Positions 6,732-10,415 of a stretch of DNA of 10,415 nucleotides are shown in pieces. The position numbers were made by a program, and so were the translations under genes. Below the pieces are notes generated by a model. That model saw nothing but the letters and a program-made list of their open reading frames with translations, was not told the origin of the DNA and did no database searches. The DNA lies in the NCBI GenBank assembly GCA_030667105.1, contig DAOUWN010000050.1:1-10415 (forward strand), read 5' to 3'. Positions within the stretch are counted from its first letter, which is position 1. Every line of letters starts with the position of its first letter. This DNA is from Deltaproteobacteria bacterium. GTDB lineage: Bacteria > Desulfobacterota > Desulfobacteria > C00003060.

Positions 6732-6767
6732 CATTTGTAATTGATTACGTGATCTCAATTACAAATG
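6732..6767. promoter_or_regulatory. Perfect 13-bp inverted repeat, possible operator
   Basis: CATTTGTAATTGA (6732-6744) and its exact reverse complement (6755-6767) flank a 10-base centre. The site lies upstream of the eight-cysteine gene and 62 bases past the end of the 88-residue gene. The stem is AT-rich and not followed by a T-run, so a protein-binding site (operator) is more likely than a terminator. The half-site spacing does not match the usual FNR (TTGAT-N4-ATCAA) or CRP layout, and I cannot name the regulator. Confidence 0.55.
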
Positions 6768-6828
6768 AGTATTTTCAGTTACCAGCACGCTCTGGATGAT
6801 GTTGAGAGGACCAGGACAAAGCGCGCAT

Positions 6829-7095
6829 TTAGTGGCACATTGAACCGACCTGTTCCTCAATCTCTTGAGCGCAGGCAAGCTTTTCCTCTTCCGGCACGTC
6901 TATGTTTATGGTGTCGGTTGCCAGGTCTATGTCTATGGTTCCTGCGTGTTTTTCCACAATCGACCGAATCACATACAGCGACAATGCACGGAGCCTAGCC
7001 TCTTCGCTTCTTGCCCATACATAGTCTTCAGGCACATGTTTGCCATCAACCTGGTTCAATTCGTCTGATTTTTTCCAGTGACTTTCCTGCCTCAT
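6829..7095 (-). CDS. 88-residue protein resembling the end of a histidine-kinase ATPase domain
   Basis: Residues 38-67 read LSLYVIRSIVEKHAGTIDID, then LATDTINIDVP. This closely follows the final helix and strands of HATPase_c domains in histidine kinases (GLGLSIVKRIVEKHGG..IEV....GTTFTVRLP). The N-box, the F-box and the glycine-rich ATP lid before it are absent: only about 37 charged residues (including DELNQVDGKHVPEDYVWARSEE) come first. The protein therefore cannot bind ATP in the usual way. It continues with an acidic tail, EEEKLACAQEIEEQVGSMCH. The ATG has AAGGA about eight bases upstream in an A-rich leader, so it looks like a translated gene, not a random remnant. It is flanked by a helicase gene on one side and a Cys-rich gene on the other, all on the minus strand but with gaps over 100 bases. 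A free-standing regulatory fragment is possible; function unknown. Confidence 0.72.
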   Translation of the reverse strand: MRQESHWKKSDELNQVDGKHVPEDYVWARSEEARLRALSLYVIRSIVEKHAGTIDIDLATDTINIDVPEEEKLACAQEIEEQVGSMCH

Positions 7096-7231
7096 GACAA
7101 AAATCCTTTTTCTTCATTTGGCCCCTTTCAGTCTCTGTGTTCAATGTCTATATCGGCTTTTTTTCAAAATACCTAAGTGCCTTGTATGCAATATATATGC
7201 CTGTAACTTGCTGCGACGAGCACGTCACGGA
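7096..7231. other. Intergenic region between helicase and the 88-residue gene
   Basis: AT-rich leader of the 88-residue gene on the minus strand, with AAGGA close to its ATG. TATATAT and TATAGA words occur, but none has a convincing -35 partner at normal spacing. After the helicase stop there is only a 4-bp GACG-loop-CGTC stem, too weak to call a terminator. Confidence 0.35.
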
Positions 7232-9970
7232 CTAACCTAAAATCACCGGTTCCCTGAGAATCATGGTAATCGCGTCCACAGCGCTTCGGGCAACGGCAGG
7301 GTATACCTTCTTCAGAGAACCGATCTGCCTGAGGCTCTCAGCAGTCCTTGTAACCAGCATGGCAAGGTCCCCCTCGGCCATTTCTGCAATCTCCAGCACC
7401 TTGTCCCAGGGCTGCTCTTTTGCCCAAGCATAAATAGTGGCAGCAGGCCACAAGGAGACCGGCCTTATTTCAAATCCCCTCACGCTCTTTCGCTCCATCA
7501 GGGGGTTAAGGGCCTTTTTCATCTTCTCAAAAGCCTTCAAAAGACGCCTTGGCATTGCTGATTCGTCTAGCTTCTGCTCCACGTCCCGGTCATGCACAAA
7601 GACCGCCACCAGGGCTGCGAGCAAGGCAGGGTCGGAATCCGGCAACACGCCAGTGCGCAAGCCTTCGGCAATCAGGAGAGGTTGGTCGAGCCTGAGCTGA
7701 GATGCCCAGGTGCCGTCAGCGGTTAGTTTGTTGTCCTCGGTGACAAAGCCCTCTTCCTTCAGGAACTGGAGATGTCTTACAAAATCATTCCACAGTCGCA
7801 TACGCACGGCGTTTGCACCATCCCACTTCATTGTGAAGTCTTCCAGGACCCTCTTGAAAGCCCCTCTGGTCTTCCCGTGACAGGTCCTGAAGTGCTTACA
7901 CTGCCTGCAAATCAGGCCGTCAAGTTGGTGTTCAAGATGAAGAGAGCGGCTCCTGACAGGGCTGAGCTGTGAGAGTTCCTTTTCCCCGAGTGGCAGAGGT
8001 TCTAACACTGGTGGGGCCTCCGCCTCTGCGGTACGATCCAATAATGTCCTGATCTTGCCTGGATCATCAAAGGGAGGCAAGTCCAGTACCTTGTCCAGGA
8101 TTTGAGAAACCTTTTGCGGCCGAAACCATCTCATGTTCAGGCGCCTGCCACGCATCGGGAGATTCTTTTTCACCCGGCAAGCGAGCACACCCTGTTCATC
8201 TCGCTTCACAAGTGGTTTCACAGCACAGTACATCCGGTTGCGCTGGTCCAGGAAGAGGCGTCCTCGCGTCAGCTTTGTAACTTTAGAAAGCCTTGCTTCA
8301 AGCGTTACAAGATCCCGTCTCAGCTCTTTGATTTCATTGATCAAGGCAGCCCGGTTCCTGATCAGATCGAGAACAAACTCCGGCCCCGCACACAGGGCCT
8401 CAGGAAGGAGTGTCATGAGGTTCTGGCCAGCCTCCTTGACCTTCTGCTCAAGCCCTGGTTGCTGGTTCACCATGTTCAAGTATGAGGCGAAAGATCTCTC
8501 AACAATCCCCTTGATCTCATCAGGGCTATGAGACAAAAGCAGGTTAAGGACCATGGAAAAATCGACTTTAATCTGGCTAAGCACGTCTTCTGGCGCTGTT
8601 GTGCAAAGATCTGCAATCAACCGCACATCCATAAACTTTCCCGGAATAATCACAGCAAAACCAATACGGTCCTTGCCCCGCCTGCCGGCTCTGCCCGTTG
8701 TCTGATGAAATTCCGTGCTGTTTAGTGGCACAAATTTGTGGCCATTGTACCGGTCTGAATTCAGGAACACCACGCTTCGGGCTGGGAAATTGACGCCTGC
8801 AGCCACCGTCGAGGTAGCAAAGACCGCATCAAGCAAACCCTCGGTCATCAAGTGTTCTATGACGAGTTTCCACATTGGAAGCTGCCCACTGTGATGGGCC
8901 GCCACAAGCGCATTTCTTAAATGCCACATCTGTCTGTGCCCTGCCAGATGGGAATGCCCCTGGATCAGTTCATCGGTTCCTTTATTCAATTTGCGTCGCT
9001 CTCCTGCGCTTCGGCCCGGGCTTTCGATGCAACGGTCAAGGGCCGCGTCACAGTCTGCGCGAGACTTCATAAAAAAAATGGCAGGAAGGAGATCGTATTT
9101 TCTCAAGACCCTCATGATATCCCCAAAGGGGGGAAGGCTTCGCGGAGGAGCAAGGACAGGGGGATTCGGGCTGTTCAGATAGGCCCTGACCTTCTTGTCC
9201 GTGCCTTTGGAATCTATGAGAGGTAAAAGCCTGCCCGAAGGATCGAAAAACAGCGGAAAGAGAGGAACAGGCCGGCCGGTCTCTTCCACCACCACACAGG
9301 ACTTGCACCGAATGGATTCCAGCCAATTGGCGACCTGGCGAGCATTTCTTATTGTGGCCGAAAGGAGCAGGAGGTGGACCCGTACAGGCAGGTAGATCAT
9401 GATTTCTTCCCACACCACGCCACGATCATCGTCTCCCAGGAAATGGGCCTCATCCAGGATCACGAGGTCTGACTCGATATCCACGGCCTCATGCATGGCA
9501 TCATAGAGTTGATTTCGCAAAATCTCGGTAGTCCCTACTATAATTGGGGCATTGGCATTTTCCTTGCGGTCCCCTGTCAATATTCCCACATGATCAGGGC
9601 CGAATTCCTTGCTGAATTCAATGAGCTTTGAGTTAGTCAAGGCCTTTAGTGGCGAGGCGTACCATGCCTTGCCGCCTTTCTTGCGTATGTGTCGCATGGC
9701 CTCCTGGGCGATCCAAGTTTTTCCTGAGCCGGTCGGGGCCGAAACCAGGCAGTCCGATTTGCGAATAGCGGCAACGGCTTTCAGTTGGAAGGAATCCGGC
9801 TTGAAGGGTTTCTTAGGGGGCACTCCTATCCGGGCAAACACCTTTTTCAGTCTGGCATCAGCGCTCGGTTTGATCCTGGGAATCTCTCGCCGGCGGGCGC
9901 CTGCCCCCCGCCGGTGAACAGAATCGCTTTGCCGCGTCTTTTTGAATCGTGTGTTTTTCAACGCAAACAA
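7232..9970 (-). CDS. Ski2/HelY-like DExH-box helicase with DSHCT-type C-terminus
   Basis: A superfamily 2 ATP-dependent helicase, 912 residues, of the Ski2/Mtr4/HelY group, which act mainly on RNA. Motifs in order: Walker A APTGSGKT (78-85), SPLKAL near 106, DEAH (173-176), SAT (204-206), then the second RecA-like domain with FATSTVAAGVNFPAR (about 384-398) and QTTGRAGRRGK (423-433). A helical region follows (about 480-560). C688-x2-C691-x5-C697 then resembles the Cys/His knuckle at the same place in HelY-type proteins. The C-terminal part (about 715-910) has the DSHCT look, with LRLDQPLLIAEGLRTGVL and DPALLAALVAVFV. The N-terminal 35 residues are very basic, with many Arg, and may bind nucleic acid. 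The start is a TTG at 9970 without a clear Shine-Dalgarno; GTG at 9841 is a fallback but would cut ARRREIPRIK. The gene appears monocistronic. Confidence 0.93.
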   Translation of the reverse strand: MFALKNTRFKKTRQSDSVHRRGAGARRREIPRIKPSADARLKKVFARIGVPPKKPFKPDSFQLKAVAAIRKSDCLVSAPTGSGKTWIAQEAMRHIRKKGGKAWYASPLKALTNSKLIEFSKEFGPDHVGILTGDRKENANAPIIVGTTEILRNQLYDAMHEAVDIESDLVILDEAHFLGDDDRGVVWEEIMIYLPVRVHLLLLSATIRNARQVANWLESIRCKSCVVVEETGRPVPLFPLFFDPSGRLLPLIDSKGTDKKVRAYLNSPNPPVLAPPRSLPPFGDIMRVLRKYDLLPAIFFMKSRADCDAALDRCIESPGRSAGERRKLNKGTDELIQGHSHLAGHRQMWHLRNALVAAHHSGQLPMWKLVIEHLMTEGLLDAVFATSTVAAGVNFPARSVVFLNSDRYNGHKFVPLNSTEFHQTTGRAGRRGKDRIGFAVIIPGKFMDVRLIADLCTTAPEDVLSQIKVDFSMVLNLLLSHSPDEIKGIVERSFASYLNMVNQQPGLEQKVKEAGQNLMTLLPEALCAGPEFVLDLIRNRAALINEIKELRRDLVTLEARLSKVTKLTRGRLFLDQRNRMYCAVKPLVKRDEQGVLACRVKKNLPMRGRRLNMRWFRPQKVSQILDKVLDLPPFDDPGKIRTLLDRTAEAEAPPVLEPLPLGEKELSQLSPVRSRSLHLEHQLDGLICRQCKHFRTCHGKTRGAFKRVLEDFTMKWDGANAVRMRLWNDFVRHLQFLKEEGFVTEDNKLTADGTWASQLRLDQPLLIAEGLRTGVLPDSDPALLAALVAVFVHDRDVEQKLDESAMPRRLLKAFEKMKKALNPLMERKSVRGFEIRPVSLWPAATIYAWAKEQPWDKVLEIAEMAEGDLAMLVTRTAESLRQIGSLKKVYPAVARSAVDAITMILREPVILG
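9890..9914. repeat. GC-rich hairpin near the start of the helicase gene
   Basis: CCGGCGGG (9890-9897) and CCCGCCGG (9907-9914) form a perfect 8-bp stem with a 9-base loop. It lies over codons 19-27 of the helicase, in the Arg/Gly/Ala-rich segment. In mRNA it could slow early translation, or it may simply reflect GC-rich Arg and Gly codons. Confidence 0.4.
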
Positions 9971-10152
9971 TCCGTCTTTGCAATAATCGAGCGCTGAGCC
10001 GGAAGGGAAAACCGCCTATTCTAATAGTCCTCCTGGCCCCTAAGCAGTCACCCATGTTTCAAAGGCAAGCCGTCGAATGCGATAATAGGAGGATAGCAGC
10101 GAATAACATGATTTCGGGAAAAAGGAAAACTGCACCCAAACACCCCCAGGGA
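9971..10152. other. Upstream region of the helicase gene, no gene seen
   Basis: There is no convincing coding frame on either strand. TTGAAA and TAGAAT words on the minus strand are not properly spaced, so no promoter is called for the helicase. A plus-strand 25-codon frame from the ATG at 10108 has AGGAGG at 10087-10092, but 15 bases away, and its second half lies in repeat DNA. Confidence 0.35.
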
Positions 10153-10294
10153 AACGTCAAAGTCTTTCGAGTTTCCCCAAATTAGAAGGAGTTGCGACGT
10201 GTTAAATTCGAAATCCGAATATCGTGCTGTTCTCAAGGCGTCAGCCGCAACCTCGAAACAATGTTCAAAATTCGAATACAAAATGACCAAAACA
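10153..10294. repeat. Dispersed repeat copy B (related to 5711-5834)
   Basis: Carries the same three blocks as copy A in the same order and orientation: AACGTCAAAGTC (10153-10164), GTTCTCAAGGC and CAGCCGCAA (10229-10250, two differing bases between), and TGACCAAAACA (10284-10294). The two copies are about 4.4 kb apart and differ by small indels. The sequence codes for nothing recognisable. It overlaps the inverted-repeat-bounded unit that follows. Confidence 0.65.
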
Positions 10295-10408
10295 TCGCAC
10301 TTTATTGTCAGTAAGTAGCTGAAATGTCCCAAATATGCTTGTGTTTTTGAATTTGGTGCTTTGGTCATTGGGATTTGTTTCGGATTTCGTGCTTCGAATT
10401 TCGAATTT
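10204..10408. mobile_element. 205-bp AT-rich unit bounded by 16-bp inverted repeats
   Basis: AAATTCGAAATCCGAA (10204-10219) and the reverse complement of 10393-10408 agree at 15 of 16 positions. The unit is AT-rich, full of TTCGAA and GAATTT words, and contains two of the three blocks shared with the repeat near 5774-5834. Minus-strand frames through it look like repeat translation, not protein. It may be a MITE-like or other dispersed intergenic repeat. Part of the match comes from the self-palindromic TTCGAA. The window ends seven bases later, so the outer boundary and any target duplication cannot be judged. Confidence 0.45.
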
Positions 10409-10415
10409 ATCAAAA

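Noticed and set aside
6732..6767. Inverted repeat as a FNR or CRP site
   Set aside because: The half-site words and centre spacing do not match either consensus.
10108..10185. 25-codon plus-strand frame after an AGGAGG motif
   Set aside because: The ribosome-like motif is 15 bases from the ATG and the second half of the frame lies in repeat DNA.
10048..10413. 121-codon minus-strand frame at the right end
   Set aside because: It runs through the inverted-repeat unit and dispersed repeat B, has repeat-like composition (many Asn, Lys, Ser, Phe from TTCGAA/GAATTT words), and shows no domain or ribosome site.
1..10415. CRISPR array, tRNA, rRNA, phage or defence genes
   Set aside because: No regularly spaced identical repeats, cloverleaf-like segments or diagnostic proteins were found on either strand.

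Overview
The window looks like a chromosomal segment of an anaerobic deltaproteobacterium (Desulfobacterota, sulfate-reducer or syntroph type). The pointers are an Aquifex-type aconitase, a nickel chaperone for hydrogenases, a membrane-anchored parvulin of the SurA/PpiD type, a Ski2-like helicase, several small Cys-rich proteins, and many short dispersed repeats between genes. This assignment is inferred from gene content and repeat style, not from a marker gene.

Layout from left to right: 1-253 has no gene. A YkgJ-type cysteine-cluster protein (254-832, minus) is followed by a gene-poor stretch that ends in a 161-bp element with imperfect terminal inverted repeats (1097-1257). That element abuts the stop codon of hypA (1257-1598, minus). 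hypA overlaps by one base the end of a ppiD-like chaperone/isomerase gene (1598-3493, minus). Upstream lies an aconitase gene (3655-5616, minus), whose stop codon sits inside a 27-bp inverted repeat built of 8-base units. A good sigma-70-like promoter lies just in front of the aconitase GTG codon, inside the longer TTG-started open frame, so the shorter protein is preferred. A repeat-bearing intergenic region separates it from a divergent small zinc-ribbon-like gene (5969-6271, plus).

Next come two more small genes on the minus strand: an eight-cysteine protein (6388-6699) and an 88-residue protein that resembles the last part of a histidine-kinase ATPase domain (6829-7095). A perfect 13-bp inverted repeat lies between them. 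A 912-residue Ski2/HelY-like DExH helicase (7232-9970, minus) fills most of the right end. The last 445 bases carry repeats, including a 205-bp unit bounded by 16-bp inverted repeats, and no convincing gene.

The genes do not form one pathway. The only clear co-transcribed pair is ppiD-hypA. Aconitase serves the TCA cycle (oxidative or reductive), HypA serves [NiFe]-hydrogenase maturation, PpiD serves envelope protein folding, and the helicase probably serves RNA metabolism. I see no defence island, CRISPR array, phage genes, tRNA or rRNA. The most unusual content is the density of several repeat families at gene borders and the three small uncharacterised genes.
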